Positions 8,713 through 18,939 of a stretch of 64,000 nucleotides of DNA are shown here, piece by piece. Made by a program: the position numbers and the translations under genes. Under the pieces are notes generated by a model that saw nothing but the letters and a program-made list of their open reading frames with translations, was not told the origin of the DNA and did not search any database. How positions within the stretch are numbered: position 1 is the first letter of the stretch; the number at the start of each line of letters is the position of its first letter. Location of the stretch: positions 744,001-808,000 of the forward strand of contig NZ_WOFE01000001.1 of assembly GCF_016881405.1 (NCBI RefSeq), in the 5' to 3' direction. Origin of the DNA: Deefgea chitinilytica (GTDB taxonomy: Bacteria; Pseudomonadota; Gammaproteobacteria; Burkholderiales; Chitinibacteraceae).

Positions 8713-9056
8713 ATCGTCATGTAGTAGGTGCACACTACGGTTTGCGCGATTGGTTGGTGCAGCGTGTGACTGCGGTCATTATGTTGACTTACACCATCGG
8801 CGTGCTTGCTTTTATCCTGTTTGCCAATGGTGCTTCTTTTGAGGCTTGGCAAGCTTTGTTCGCCTGTACTTGGGTGAAAATTGTTACGACGATTACTTTT
8901 ATTGCGCTGCTTTGGCATGCATGGGTGGGGGTGCGTGATATTTGGATGGATTACATTCAGCACATTGGCGTCAAACTTACTATGCATGTGCTAACAATTT
9001 TGTGGCTGCTAGGTAGCTTGATTTATATGGTTAAAGTTGTATGGGGTGTTTTATGA
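8706..9056 (+). CDS. sdhD: Succinate dehydrogenase membrane anchor subunit
   Basis: The 116-aa protein has three transmembrane segments. Family motifs are RDWLVQRVTAVIM near residue 14 and HAWVGVRDIWMDYI near residue 72, which includes the conserved His and the Asp-Tyr quinone-site region. It pairs with SdhC as the membrane anchor of complex II. It overlaps sdhC upstream and sdhA downstream (ATGA at 9053), so translation is coupled. Confidence 0.93.
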   Translation: MVNRHVVGAHYGLRDWLVQRVTAVIMLTYTIGVLAFILFANGASFEAWQALFACTWVKIVTTITFIALLWHAWVGVRDIWMDYIQHIGVKLTMHVLTILWLLGSLIYMVKVVWGVL

Positions 9057-10846
9057 GCCAAGATTCTACTCAACGTCCGATCCCGGTTCGTAAATTTGAT
9101 GCGGTCATCGTAGGTGCTGGTGGTGCTGGTTTACGCGCTGCATTGCAATTATCTGAGGCTGGCGTAAAAACCGCCGTTCTATCTAAAGTGTTCCCTACAC
9201 GCTCTCATACCGTAGCGGCGCAAGGTGGTGTTTCAGCTTCTTTGGGTAATTCAGAGCCAGATCATTGGACCTGGCACATGTATGACACTGTAAAAGGCTC
9301 AGACTGGTTGGGCGATCAAGACGCGATTGAGTTTATGTGCCGTGAAGCACCGAAAGTGGTGATTGAACTCGAGCATTTCGGTATGCCGTTTGACCGAAAT
9401 AGCGATGGCACGATTTACCAGCGTCCATTTGGCGGTCATATGAGTAATTTTGGCGAGAAGCCTGTTCGCCGTGCCTGTGCTGCCGCTGATCGTACTGGTC
9501 ATGCAATGCTGCATGCTTTGTACCAGCGTAATGTTCGCGCCAACACGCAATTTTTCGTTGAATGGATGGCGCTTGACTTGATTCGTGATGAAAATGGTCA
9601 GGTTCAGGGCGTGGTGGCAATGGAGATGGAAACATCTGAAATTGTTATTTTCCAAGCTAAAGCAACCTTGTTCGCCACCGGTGGTGCAGGTCGTATTTAT
9701 TCGTCTTCAACTAATGCCTTTATCAATACTGGCGACGGTTTAGGGATGGCGGCTCGTGCCGGTATTCCACTTGAAGATATGGAATTCTGGCAATTCCACC
9801 CAACTGGCGTTGCCGGTGCGGGTGTGTTGATTACTGAAGGCGTGCGTGGTGAGGGCGGTATTTTGCGTAATGCCGATGGTGAGCGTTTTATGGAACGCTA
9901 CGCACCCAATGCCAAAGATTTGGCTTCGCGCGACGTGGTGTCTCGTGCGATGGTAACCGAGATTAACGAAGGCCGTGGCTGTGGCCCGAATAAAGATCAT
10001 GTTTTGCTGGATATTACGCATTTAGATCCAAACGTGATTATGTCGAAGCTGCCAGGTATTCGCGAGATTTCGATTAAATTTGCTGGTGTTGATCCGATTA
10101 AAGCGCCAATTCCTGTCGTGCCTACTTGTCATTATCAAATGGGTGGTATTCCGACCAATTACAAAGGTGAAGTTGTGGTTGGCGACCAAGTCATTCCGGG
10201 CTTTTATGCTGCTGGTGAATGTGCTTGCGCTTCGGTGCATGGCGCTAATCGCTTGGGTACGAACTCGCTGCTCGATTTGCTGGTGTTTGGGAAGTCATCA
10301 GGCAATTCAATGATCGATTACATCAAATCGCATCATGAGTCGTTCCCTGAGATTTCAATGAAAGATGTGGAGCGTTCAGTAGCGCGTGTGGCGCGTTTGG
10401 ATAACCAAACCAACGGCACCAATGTGAACGAAGCACGCCTTGCAATGCAACGCACGATGCAAGCGCACGCTGGCGTATTCCGCTTCAACGACATGCTTAA
10501 AGAAGGCGTGAAGAAGATCTTGGAAGTGGAACAAATGGTGAAAACCACGATGATCGCTGACAAGTCAAAAACGTTTAATACCGCACGTTTGGAAGCACTT
10601 GAATTAGAAAATCTGATTGAAGTGGCTAAAGCCACCATGATTTCCGCTGAAGCGCGTAAAGAATCTCGCGGCGCTCACGTCCGCGACGATGCTTTGGATG
10701 TGCCAGAAACACCGAATGGCCGTGACGATGCTAACTGGTTGAAACACACCTTGTGGCACCGTGAAGGTAATCGTCTTGAATACAAACCTGTCAATCTGCA
10801 GCCACTGACCGCTCCGTCAGTTGCGCTGAAGACCCGCTCGTACTAA
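9053..10846 (+). CDS. sdhA: Succinate dehydrogenase flavoprotein subunit
   Basis: The 597-aa catalytic subunit oxidises succinate to fumarate and passes electrons to SdhB. The dinucleotide motif VGAGGAGLRAAL is near the N-terminus, and the covalent FAD attachment His is in TRSHTVAAQGG. Substrate-site residues lie in HPTGVAGAGVLITEG, in the Arg of ASRDVVSRAM, and in CHYQMGGIPTN. ATG 9053 overlaps the sdhD stop and is preceded by TGGGGTG; an ATG four codons earlier is possible. Length matches E. coli SdhA (588 aa). Confidence 0.96.
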   Translation: MSQDSTQRPIPVRKFDAVIVGAGGAGLRAALQLSEAGVKTAVLSKVFPTRSHTVAAQGGVSASLGNSEPDHWTWHMYDTVKGSDWLGDQDAIEFMCREAPKVVIELEHFGMPFDRNSDGTIYQRPFGGHMSNFGEKPVRRACAAADRTGHAMLHALYQRNVRANTQFFVEWMALDLIRDENGQVQGVVAMEMETSEIVIFQAKATLFATGGAGRIYSSSTNAFINTGDGLGMAARAGIPLEDMEFWQFHPTGVAGAGVLITEGVRGEGGILRNADGERFMERYAPNAKDLASRDVVSRAMVTEINEGRGCGPNKDHVLLDITHLDPNVIMSKLPGIREISIKFAGVDPIKAPIPVVPTCHYQMGGIPTNYKGEVVVGDQVIPGFYAAGECACASVHGANRLGTNSLLDLLVFGKSSGNSMIDYIKSHHESFPEISMKDVERSVARVARLDNQTNGTNVNEARLAMQRTMQAHAGVFRFNDMLKEGVKKILEVEQMVKTTMIADKSKTFNTARLEALELENLIEVAKATMISAEARKESRGAHVRDDALDVPETPNGRDDANWLKHTLWHREGNRLEYKPVNLQPLTAPSVALKTRSY

Positions 10847-10856
10847 GAGGTTCGCT

Positions 10857-11570
10857 ATGACTACTCAAACTGTCAAATTCCGTGTTTACCGTTACGATCC
10901 GGATAAAGATGCGAAACCGTATATGCAAGACATTAGCGTGGATGTGGATACCACGACCGAGCGCAAATTGCTTGATGCTTTGGTAAAACTGAAAGTCGTT
11001 GATGAATCGCTATCGTTCCGCCGCTCATGCCGCGAAGGTGTGTGTGGTTCCGACGCGATGAATATCAATGGCAAAAATGGCTTGGCCTGTATTACTGATA
11101 TCGATACGCTCAAGCAGCCAATCGAGGTGCGCCCATTGCCAGGCTTGCCAGTGATTCGTGACTTGATCGTCGATATGACACAGTTTTTCAAGCAATATCA
11201 TTCGATCAAGCCGTATGTGATTAACGACAGCCCAGCACCGGATCGTGAGCGCCTACAAAGCCAAGAAGATCGGAAAGAGCTTGATGGTCTATATGAGTGT
11301 ATTCTGTGCGCTTGCTGTTCAACGTCTTGCCCTTCGTTCTGGTGGAATCCGGATAAGTTCGTCGGTCCAGCTGGTTTGTTGGCAGCGTACCGGTTTATTG
11401 CCGATACCCGTGATGAAGCAACGAACGCGCGTTTGGACAATTTAGAAGATCCATATCGTTTGTTCCGCTGTCATAGCATCATGAATTGTGTTGACGTTTG
11501 CCCGAAAGAACTGAATCCGACCAAAGCGATTGGTAAGATCAAAGACTTGATGGTAAAACGTATTAGTTGA
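10857..11570 (+). CDS. sdhB: Succinate dehydrogenase iron-sulfur subunit
   Basis: The 237-aa protein carries three Fe-S centres: a 2Fe-2S ferredoxin-type motif (SCREGVCGSDAMNING, with a fourth ligand in LACIT), a 4Fe-4S motif CILCACCSTSCP, and a 3Fe-4S motif CHSIMNCVDVCPK. It relays electrons from SdhA FAD to ubiquinone at the SdhCD interface. It starts 10 bp after sdhA. Confidence 0.96.
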   Translation: MTTQTVKFRVYRYDPDKDAKPYMQDISVDVDTTTERKLLDALVKLKVVDESLSFRRSCREGVCGSDAMNINGKNGLACITDIDTLKQPIEVRPLPGLPVIRDLIVDMTQFFKQYHSIKPYVINDSPAPDRERLQSQEDRKELDGLYECILCACCSTSCPSFWWNPDKFVGPAGLLAAYRFIADTRDEATNARLDNLEDPYRLFRCHSIMNCVDVCPKELNPTKAIGKIKDLMVKRIS

Positions 11571-11571
11571 T

Positions 11572-11620
11572 GGGTATTGCCACCTAATCATTATTAATGA
11601 ATGGTTGGGTGGGGATACCC
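11572..11620 (+). repeat. Imperfect hairpin between sdhB and sdhE with GGGTAT/ATACCC ends
   Basis: Arms GGGTATTGCCACC (11572-11584) and GGTGGGGATACCC (11608-11620) pair except for two central positions. It lies 15 bp before the sdhE start and may separate or stabilise the transcript segments. Its ends match those of several other intergenic hairpins in the window. Confidence 0.5.
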
Positions 11621-11634
11621 TTAGGGGTTGGTAG

Positions 11635-11883
11635 ATGAATGAAGTAGAACTCAAACGGATTATTTGGCGCTCTCGTCGTGGTTTGTTGGAATTAGATTTG
11701 CAGCTAGAGCGTTTTGTTACCGATGTTCTACCTACTTTATCTGAATCTGAGCTGGCAGTGTATGAGCAAGTTTTAATGCTGCCAGACTGGGATTTTTTAG
11801 AGTATGTCAACGGTAAGTCAGTGTGTCCTGACGCACAACTGGCCGTGATGATTGAGCGCATTAGCGCCGCAAACAATCAATAA
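11635..11883 (+). CDS. sdhE: FAD assembly factor SdhE
   Basis: The 82-aa protein contains the SdhE/YgfY/Sdh5 signature RRGLLELD (RGxxE type, about residues 12-19). The family promotes covalent flavinylation of SdhA and FrdA. It lies directly after sdhB and before gltA, as in many betaproteobacteria. The start ATG has AGGGGTTGG upstream. Confidence 0.93.
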   Translation: MNEVELKRIIWRSRRGLLELDLQLERFVTDVLPTLSESELAVYEQVLMLPDWDFLEYVNGKSVCPDAQLAVMIERISAANNQ

Positions 11884-11919
11884 AGGCTTTACGCCACATT
11901 GTTTAACAGGAGTCTATAG

Positions 11920-13206
11920 ATGGATAAGAAAGTCACGCTGACGTACAACGACGGACAAAATACGCTCGATTTCCCAATTTTAGAGAGCACTTTGGGTCCT
12001 GATGTTGTAGATATCCGTAAGTTTTCACAAACAGGGATGTTTACTTTTGACCCTGGCTTTTTGGCGACATCAAGCTGTGAATCAAAAATCACTTTTATTG
12101 ATGGTGACTTAGGCCAGTTGTACTACCGTGGCTATCCAATCGAGCAATTAGCTGAAGAGTCCGATTACCTCGAAGTCTGTTACCTGCTAATCAATGGCGA
12201 GTTGCCAACTGCAGCAGAAAAAGCTGAGTTTGAAAAGACTGTCATGAGTCATACCATGATTCACGACCAATTGACGCGCTTTTTCAACGGCTTCCGCCGT
12301 GATGCGCATCCAATGGCGATGATGGTGGGGGTTGTTGGTGCTTTGTCTGCGTTCTACCAAGACAGCCTAGATATCAACGATCCAGAACACCGCAAAGTGG
12401 CGATTTTCCGTTTGATTTCGAAAATCCCTACGATTGCAGCAATGTGCTACCGCTATAACCAAGGCTTGCCATTCGTTTATCCACGCAACGATTTGGGCTA
12501 CACCGCGAACTTCATGCATATGATGTTCTCGACGCCTTGCGAAGAATACAAACCGAATCCAGTTCTGGTACGTGCACTTGACGTGATTTTCACGCTACAT
12601 GCTGACCACGAGCAAAACGCGTCGACTTCAACAGTACGTTTGGCTGGCTCGTCTGGCGCAAATCCATTTGCATGTATCGCTGCAGGTATCGCTTGCCTAT
12701 GGGGGCCATCGCACGGTGGCGCCAATGAAGCCGTATTGTTGATGCTGGATGAAATTGGTTCAGTTGAAAACGTAGCGCCATTTATGGAAGGCGTGAAAGC
12801 AAAAACCCATAAATTAATGGGCTTTGGTCACCGCGTTTATAAAAACATGGACCCACGCGCTAATGTAATGCGCCGTATTTGCCATGAGGTGTTGACTGAG
12901 CTTGGCTTGCAAGATGATCCAAAATTCAAGTTGGCTATGGAGTTGGAAAAAATTGCACTGGAAGATGAATACTTCGTTTCACGCAAACTGTATCCAAATG
13001 TCGACTTTTACTCTGGTATCGTTCAGTCAGCCTTGGGCATTCCAGTTCCGATGTTCACAGTAATCTTTGCCTTGGCACGCACTGTAGGCTGGATTAGTCA
13101 TTGGAACGAAATGATTTCTGATCCTGGCATGAAAATCGGCCGTCCTCGTCAGCAATACACTGGCGCAGAAAAACGCGATTACGTACCAATGAACCAACGC
13201 GGCTAA
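11920..13206 (+). CDS. gltA: Citrate synthase
   Basis: The 428-aa type II (hexameric, Gram-negative) citrate synthase condenses oxaloacetate and acetyl-CoA. Catalytic residues lie in [14 protein letters not shown] and [11 protein letters not shown] (catalytic His), [14 protein letters not shown] (second His) and VDFYSGIV (catalytic Asp). AGGAG precedes the ATG. It follows sdhE by 36 bp and precedes sucA, so it may be part of the same transcript. Confidence 0.96.
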   Translation: MDKKVTLTYNDGQNTLDFPILESTLGPDVVDIRKFSQTGMFTFDPGFLATSSCESKITFIDGDLGQLYYRGYPIEQLAEESDYLEVCYLLINGELPTAAEKAEFEKTVMSHTMIHDQLTRFFNGFRRDAHPMAMMVGVVGALSAFYQDSLDINDPEHRKVAIFRLISKIPTIAAMCYRYNQGLPFVYPRNDLGYTANFMHMMFSTPCEEYKPNPVLVRALDVIFTLHADHEQNASTSTVRLAGSSGANPFACIAAGIACLWGPSHGGANEAVLLMLDEIGSVENVAPFMEGVKAKTHKLMGFGHRVYKNMDPRANVMRRICHEVLTELGLQDDPKFKLAMELEKIALEDEYFVSRKLYPNVDFYSGIVQSALGIPVPMFTVIFALARTVGWISHWNEMISDPGMKIGRPRQQYTGAEKRDYVPMNQRG

Positions 13207-13218
13207 GACCCCGTTCCT

Positions 13219-13240
13219 GCGCCCTGATGATGATCGGGGC
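13219..13240 (+). repeat. GC-rich hairpin after gltA
   Basis: CGCCCTGAT and ATCGGGGCG pair over 9 bp with one wobble pair. It sits 12 bp after the gltA stop without a T-run. It may be an attenuating or RNA-stabilising stem between gltA and sucA. Confidence 0.45.
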
Positions 13241-13269
13241 GTAGCTGCATTGACCGGCCTTACTGCTAA

Positions 13270-13298
13270 TTGCAAAGTACTTGCATCAGCTTGCAAGT
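13270..13298 (+). promoter_or_regulatory. Phased TTGCA repeats and mutually exclusive hairpins in the sucA leader
   Basis: TTGCA occurs at 13270, 13281 and 13291, that is, at 11- and 10-bp spacing on one face of the helix. TGCAA (13271-13275) can pair with TTGCA (13281-13285), while ACTTGCA (13279-13285) can pair with TGCAAGT (13292-13298); the two stems exclude each other. It lies 28-57 bp before the sucA start. Control of sucA by a protein or an RNA switch is inferred. Confidence 0.35.
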
Positions 13299-13326
13299 AG
13301 GGCGGATAAAAACTGGATACACGGCA

Positions 13327-16134
13327 ATGATGAAAGAACTCGAAACAAATTCTCAGCTATTTGGCGGGAATGCTCCATTCGTAGAGGATCTCTACGAGCA
13401 ATATCTATTTGATCCAACTTCGGTTGACGCTGAGTGGCGTGCTTATTTTGATAAGCTGCAAATGACGCCGGGCTCGGCCATTCGTGATATCGCTCGTGCG
13501 CCTATCGAAGAGTCATTCCGCCAATTGGCTAAACAACCTATTCGTGCGGCTGGTGTAATCGATGAAGTCGCGATTGAACGTCAAGTAAACTTGCTCCGTT
13601 TGATTTCGGCATATCGTATTATGGGTAGCCGTGGCGCACAGCTTGATCCATTGGAAAGAATGGATAAGGCGCCAATGCCGCAATTGGATCCAAAAACGCA
13701 CAACCTATCTGATAGCGATATGGCGGTGAAACTGGGTACTAATATTGTCGGTCTTGAGCGTGCAACACCGGCTGAAGTATTGAGCTTTTTGAAGCAAACG
13801 TATTGCGGCAATATTGGCTTGGAATACATGCATGTGACTAACGCAGAAGAGCGTGCATGGGTGCAAGAATTTTTTGAGTCACGTCGTTCGCAACCGAGCT
13901 TTAACGTCGAGCAGAAAAAACGCATTTTGAAGCAAGTGACTGCAGCAGAAACGCTTGAGCAGTACTTGCACAAAAAATACGTCGGTCAAAAGCGCTTCTC
14001 GCTCGAAGGCGGCGATTCAATGATCCCTGCGGTGGATTATCTAGCACAAGCAGCAGGTGCTGCTGGCGTGCAAGAAATCGTTATCGGTATGGCTCACCGT
14101 GGTCGTTTGAATATGTTGGTGAACATCCTTGGCAAACAACCGCGCGATTTGTTCGGCGAGTTTGAAGGGCGTTACGATACTTCTTTGGCATCCGGCGACG
14201 TGAAATATCATATGGGCTTTAGCTCGGATATCCCAACTGCCGGTGGGCCATTGCATTTGACGTTGGCGTTTAACCCATCCCATCTGGAGATTGTTAATCC
14301 GGTGGTAGAAGGTTCGGTTCGTGCCCGTCAGCATCGCCGCAAAGATTTGACTGGCGCACAAGTGCTGCCACTATTGATTCACGGTGATTCGGCATTTATA
14401 GGCTTGGGTACCAACCAAGGTACGTTCAATATGTCGCAAACCCGTGGTTACGGCACTGGCGGCACCGTACATTTGGTAATCAATAACCAAGTGGGCTTTA
14501 CAACTTCTGATATTCGCGACAATCGTTCGACCTTATTTAGTACTGATATTGCGAAGATGGTTGAAGCACCAATTTTCCACGTTAACGGTGATGATCCAGA
14601 AGCGGTTTGCTTGGTGACTGACGCTGCGTTGCAATACCGTCAATTGTTTAAGAAAGACGTGGTGATTGATTTGGTTTGCTACCGTAAACACGGCCATAAC
14701 GAAGCAGATGATCCGTTTGTAACGCAGCCGATGATGTATCGCAAAGTATCGCAACATCCAGGCGTACGCCGTAAATATGCGGAACGTTTGATTGCTGAGG
14801 GCGTAGTTACAGCCGCAGAGGCGGATGGCATGATCCAAGCGTATCGCGATGCACTAGATCGTGGTGAGCATGTTGAGAAAACAACGCTAACAGATTACAA
14901 GCGTTCTCACGCAATTGATTGGACTAAATACATGGGTACGCACTGGCGTCAACCCGTGGTAACTGCGGTTGCACAAGCGGATCTGATCCGCCTGACCGAC
15001 AAGTTTACGACTATTCCAGAAGGTTTCAAACTGCGTGCCAACGTAGAAAAAATCATCAATGAACGCAAAGCGATGGTCGCAGGTGAAATCCCGGTCGACT
15101 TTGGTATGGCGGAGCATTTGGCGTACGCAACCTTGCTCACTGAAGGTCATGGCGTTCGTTTATCGGGTGAAGATTCAGGGCGTGGCACGTTCAATCACCG
15201 TCATGCAGTATTGCACGATCAAAATCGCGAAAAATGGGATCATGGTGTTCACACCCCATTGCAAAACCTGTCTGACAATCAAGCCCCATTCCGCGTGATT
15301 GATTCGATTTTGAATGAAGAAGCGGTGTTGGCGTTTGAGTATGGTTATGCCTGCTCTGAGCCAAATGAATTGGTGATTTGGGAAGCCCAATTTGGTGACT
15401 TTGCTAATGGCGCTCAAGTCGTGATCGACCAGTTTATTACTTCAGGTGAGACGAAATGGGGTCGCTTGTGTGGCCTGACGATGGTGTTGCCGCACGGCTA
15501 TGATGGTCAAGGTCCTGAGCATTCATCAGCACGTGTTGAGCGCTACTTGCAATTGTGCGCCGAGCACAATATTCAAGTGGTGATGTTGTCTGAAGCCGCG
15601 CAAATGTACCATGTGCTACGGCGTCAAGTACTGCGTCCTTATCGCAAACCATTGATTGTCATCATGAGTAAAAAACTCTTGAAGGCAAAAAATGCAGCGA
15701 GCCCGATTGAGCATTTCACCAGCGGCGAGTTCCGCTCGGTGATTGGCGAAGCGCAAGAATTAGATGCGAAGAAAGTAAAACGCGTGATCTGCTGCTCGGG
15801 TCAGGTGTATTACGATCTAGTGGCTGGTCGTGAAGAACGTGACATCAAAGACATCGCAATTGTGCGTATTGAGCAGCTTTACCCATTCCCAGCGGATGAA
15901 TTGAAAGCGGAATTGAGTAAATTCCCGAATGCGAAAGAAATTATGTGGGCACAAGAAGAACCACGTAATCAAGGCGCATGGCATCAATTACGTCATCGCT
16001 TGGAAGATGTGCTTGAAAGCAAACAAACATTGCAATACGCAGGTCGTCCATCATCCGCCTCACCGGCAGTGGGTTATATGAGCAAGCACAATGCGCAGCT
16101 CAAAGCCTTGGTCGAAGAAGCGATGAAATTGTAA
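13327..16134 (+). CDS. sucA: 2-oxoglutarate dehydrogenase E1 component
   Basis: The 935-aa ThDP-dependent decarboxylase of the 2-oxoglutarate dehydrogenase complex matches E. coli SucA in length (933 aa). The N-terminal segment NAPFVEDLYEQYL binds E2. The ThDP-site regions include GMAHRGRLNMLVN and the GDDPEAV metal-binding segment, and HNEADDP is present. I chose ATG 13327 because the E1 family start MKELxxNS follows directly; the earlier in-frame TTG at 13270 would place the leader repeats inside the protein. Confidence 0.95.
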   Translation: MMKELETNSQLFGGNAPFVEDLYEQYLFDPTSVDAEWRAYFDKLQMTPGSAIRDIARAPIEESFRQLAKQPIRAAGVIDEVAIERQVNLLRLISAYRIMGSRGAQLDPLERMDKAPMPQLDPKTHNLSDSDMAVKLGTNIVGLERATPAEVLSFLKQTYCGNIGLEYMHVTNAEERAWVQEFFESRRSQPSFNVEQKKRILKQVTAAETLEQYLHKKYVGQKRFSLEGGDSMIPAVDYLAQAAGAAGVQEIVIGMAHRGRLNMLVNILGKQPRDLFGEFEGRYDTSLASGDVKYHMGFSSDIPTAGGPLHLTLAFNPSHLEIVNPVVEGSVRARQHRRKDLTGAQVLPLLIHGDSAFIGLGTNQGTFNMSQTRGYGTGGTVHLVINNQVGFTTSDIRDNRSTLFSTDIAKMVEAPIFHVNGDDPEAVCLVTDAALQYRQLFKKDVVIDLVCYRKHGHNEADDPFVTQPMMYRKVSQHPGVRRKYAERLIAEGVVTAAEADGMIQAYRDALDRGEHVEKTTLTDYKRSHAIDWTKYMGTHWRQPVVTAVAQADLIRLTDKFTTIPEGFKLRANVEKIINERKAMVAGEIPVDFGMAEHLAYATLLTEGHGVRLSGEDSGRGTFNHRHAVLHDQNREKWDHGVHTPLQNLSDNQAPFRVIDSILNEEAVLAFEYGYACSEPNELVIWEAQFGDFANGAQVVIDQFITSGETKWGRLCGLTMVLPHGYDGQGPEHSSARVERYLQLCAEHNIQVVMLSEAAQMYHVLRRQVLRPYRKPLIVIMSKKLLKAKNAASPIEHFTSGEFRSVIGEAQELDAKKVKRVICCSGQVYYDLVAGREERDIKDIAIVRIEQLYPFPADELKAELSKFPNAKEIMWAQEEPRNQGAWHQLRHRLEDVLESKQTLQYAGRPSSASPAVGYMSKHNAQLKALVEEAMKL

Positions 16135-16139
16135 ATCCA

Positions 16140-16169
16140 ACGCGGCGTTCACGATGGTGCTCGCCGCGT
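16140..16169 (+). repeat. Hairpin between sucA and sucB
   Basis: ACGCGGCG and CGCCGCGT form a perfect 8-bp GC-rich stem with an inner CAC/GTG pairing. No T-run follows, so it is more likely an RNA stability or processing element than a terminator. Confidence 0.5.
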
Positions 16170-16221
16170 CTTGTCGAATACTCAACATAAAGCGTCTTAG
16201 CCAAGATCACTGGAGTTAAAA

Positions 16222-17415
16222 ATGATTGTAGAAGTTCTCGTTCCTCAATTGCCAGAGTCAGTTTCCGAAGCCACTTTGGTGTCATGGAAGAAAAAAGTGG
16301 GTGAGGCCGTTGCCCGTGATGAAAATCTGATTGACCTTGAAACTGATAAAGTCGTGTTAGAAATCCCTGCGCAACAAGCAGGTGTATTGGTTGAAATCGT
16401 TGAGCAAGATGGCGCAACGGTTGGTAGCTTGCAAGTCATTGCAAAAATCGATACGACCGCGGTTGCACAAGCTGCTCCTGCTGCCGTGGCCGCCGCGCCA
16501 GTGGTTCAAGCCGCAGCGCCTGCAGCATCTGCGCCTGCCGCTGCGGGAACTGTCGGTATGCCTGCCGCGAAAAAACTAGCTGCTGATGCCGGTGTTAATT
16601 TGGCTGATGTGGCTGGCACGGGGCGTGATGGTCGTGTGTTGAAAGAAGATGTACAAAATCATCTGAGTAAACCAAGTGTCGCTGCGGCTGCTCCAGTGGC
16701 AACGCCAACGGGCGACCGTCCAGAGCAACGTGTGCCAATGAGCCGTTTGCGCGCTCGTGTTGCTGAGCGCCTGATCGAGTCACAACAAACCAATGCCATC
16801 CTGACTACATTCAATGAAGTGAACATGAAGCCAGTGATGGACTTGCGTAATAAATACAAAGAGAAATTCGAAAAAGAGCACGGCGTTAAACTCGGTTTTA
16901 TGGGGTTCTTTGTCAAAGCCGTGGTTGCTGCACTGAAAAAATACCCAATCATCAACGCGTCGGTAGATGGTAAAGATATCGTGTACCACGGGTACTTTGA
17001 TATCGGCGTGGCAGTGGGTAGTCCACGTGGTTTGGTGGTGCCAATTATCCGTAATGCGGATCAATTGTCATTGGCTGATATTGAAAAAACTATCGCTGAC
17101 TTCGGCAAGCGTGCTCAAGAAGGCAAATTGGGTGTAGAAGAGTTGACTGGCGGTACTTACACCATCTCTAACGGCGGTACGTTTGGCTCAATGATGTCGA
17201 CACCAATTATCAACCCACCACAATCAGCGATTCTTGGCATGCATGCAACTAAAGAACGTGCGATGGTGGTCAATGGTCAAATTGTTGCCTTGCCAATGAT
17301 GTACCTTGCTCAATCTTACGATCACCGCATTATTGATGGTCGTGAAGCGGTGTTGGCGCTGGTGGCGATTAAAGACGCGATCGAAGATCCTACACGTTTG
17401 TTGCTTGATTTGTAA
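16222..17415 (+). CDS. sucB: Dihydrolipoyllysine-residue succinyltransferase (E2 of 2-oxoglutarate dehydrogenase)
   Basis: The 397-aa protein has an N-terminal lipoyl domain with the lipoylated lysine in [11 protein letters not shown] (about residue 42). An Ala/Pro-rich linker (about 85-110) follows, then a peripheral subunit-binding domain (about 112-150; [13 protein letters not shown]). The C-terminal acyltransferase domain carries the catalytic motif SYDHRIIDG. It transfers succinyl to CoA. GGAG precedes the ATG. Confidence 0.96.
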   Translation: MIVEVLVPQLPESVSEATLVSWKKKVGEAVARDENLIDLETDKVVLEIPAQQAGVLVEIVEQDGATVGSLQVIAKIDTTAVAQAAPAAVAAAPVVQAAAPAASAPAAAGTVGMPAAKKLAADAGVNLADVAGTGRDGRVLKEDVQNHLSKPSVAAAAPVATPTGDRPEQRVPMSRLRARVAERLIESQQTNAILTTFNEVNMKPVMDLRNKYKEKFEKEHGVKLGFMGFFVKAVVAALKKYPIINASVDGKDIVYHGYFDIGVAVGSPRGLVVPIIRNADQLSLADIEKTIADFGKRAQEGKLGVEELTGGTYTISNGGTFGSMMSTPIINPPQSAILGMHATKERAMVVNGQIVALPMMYLAQSYDHRIIDGREAVLALVAIKDAIEDPTRLLLDL

Positions 17416-17423
17416 TATTGAAT

Positions 17424-17450
17424 GGGTATATTGGCGTGGCTGATATACCC
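17424..17450 (+). repeat. Hairpin between sucB and lpd with GGGTAT/ATACCC ends
   Basis: GGGTATAT (17424-17431) and ATATACCC (17443-17450) pair perfectly around an 11-base loop, 8 bp after sucB. It is one of several intergenic hairpins with the same ends. A second short ACCC/GGGT stem lies just downstream. Confidence 0.55.
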
Positions 17451-17498
17451 TAATGTCTGCATTAAAATACCCTGCTGGGTTAATAATGGAATTTAAAC

Positions 17499-18932
17499 AT
17501 GTCGAAATCTTTTGACGTTGTCGTAATCGGTGCAGGCCCAGGCGGGTATATCGCTGCAATTCGTGCTGCGCAATTGGGCTTTAATACCGCTTGTATCGAT
17601 GAATTTAAGAATAAAGAAGGCAAGGCATCGCTAGGCGGTACTTGCTTGAATGTGGGTTGCATTCCTTCAAAAGCGCTGCTCGAATCTTCAGAAAATGTAG
17701 AGCGTGTTGAGCATAAATTTGCTGCGCATGGCATTACTGTAGAAGGCATGAAGTTTGACGTGAGCAAAATGCTCGAACGTAAGAACGGGATTGTCAGCAA
17801 ATTAACGCAAGGTATCGGCTATTTGTTCAAAAAGAACAAAGTTGATAGCTTGCATGGTCACGGCAAAATCGTTGGTCGTGTTGGTGACAAATGGCAGCTT
17901 GAAGTGACTGATGGCGAGCAAGTAGAAGTCGTTGAAACCACGCATGTGATCATCGCAACAGGCTCTACGCCACGTCAATTGCCACAGGCTCCAGTGGATA
18001 ATGTCTTGGTATTGGATAATGACGGTGCACTGTCAATTCCAGCTGTACCAAAACGTCTGGGCGTGATTGGCGCTGGCGTGATTGGTTTGGAAATGGGCTC
18101 AGTGTGGAAACGCTTGGGCGCAGAAGTTACCATCCTCGAAGGTGCGCCTGGTTTCTTGTTGGCGGCTGACGAAGCGATTGCCAAAGAAGCACACAAAATA
18201 TTCACCAAAGACTTGGGTTTGATTATTAAAACCAGTTTGAAAATCGGCAATATCACCAAAGGTGAAAACGACGTTACCGTTGAATATACCGATGGTGAAG
18301 GCAATGCCTTCACTGAAGTATTCGATAAATTGATCGTGTCGATTGGTCGTTTGCCTAATACCTGGAATCTGGCGGCAGAGTCAGTAGGTTTACCAGTTGA
18401 TGAGCGTGGTTACGTGATTGTGGATGGTGACTGCCGCACTAGCTTGCCCAATGTTTGGGCGATAGGCGACGTTGTACGTGGACCAATGTTGGCGCATAAA
18501 GCTTCGGAAGAAGGTGTTGCGGTAGCTGAGCGTATCGCGGGCCAGCACCCACACATCGACTTTAACAATGTACCTTGGGTGATCTACACCAGCCCTGAAA
18601 TGGCTTGGGTAGGTAAAACCGAGCAAGCATTGAAAGCAGAAGGCGTTGAATACCGGAAAGGCCAGTTCCCGTTCGGCCCGAATGGTCGAGCGCTGGGCTT
18701 GGGTGAGACCGCTGGTTTTGTAAAAATGCTGGCTTGCGCTAAAACTGACCGTATTTTGGGCGTGCACATTATTGGTCCATTTGCGTCAGAATTGATTACT
18801 GAGGCCGTGGTGGCGATGGAATTTAATGCTTCAAGTGAGGACATCGCACGTATTGTTCATGCGCATCCTTCATTATCTGAAGCATTGCATGAGGCTGCTC
18901 TTGGCGTTGATAAGCGCGGTTTGCATTCATAA
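17499..18932 (+). CDS. lpd: Dihydrolipoyl dehydrogenase (E3)
   Basis: The 477-aa flavoprotein reoxidises dihydrolipoamide with NAD+. The FAD motif [15 protein letters not shown] is followed by the redox disulfide [16 protein letters not shown] (about residues 45-60). The NAD-binding motif is [13 protein letters not shown], and the C-terminal catalytic His-Glu pair lies in [13 protein letters not shown]. Its place after sucB marks it as the E3 of the 2-oxoglutarate complex, possibly shared with pyruvate dehydrogenase. Confidence 0.96.
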   Translation: MSKSFDVVVIGAGPGGYIAAIRAAQLGFNTACIDEFKNKEGKASLGGTCLNVGCIPSKALLESSENVERVEHKFAAHGITVEGMKFDVSKMLERKNGIVSKLTQGIGYLFKKNKVDSLHGHGKIVGRVGDKWQLEVTDGEQVEVVETTHVIIATGSTPRQLPQAPVDNVLVLDNDGALSIPAVPKRLGVIGAGVIGLEMGSVWKRLGAEVTILEGAPGFLLAADEAIAKEAHKIFTKDLGLIIKTSLKIGNITKGENDVTVEYTDGEGNAFTEVFDKLIVSIGRLPNTWNLAAESVGLPVDERGYVIVDGDCRTSLPNVWAIGDVVRGPMLAHKASEEGVAVAERIAGQHPHIDFNNVPWVIYTSPEMAWVGKTEQALKAEGVEYRKGQFPFGPNGRALGLGETAGFVKMLACAKTDRILGVHIIGPFASELITEAVVAMEFNASSEDIARIVHAHPSLSEALHEAALGVDKRGLHS

Positions 18933-18939
18933 GAAAATA

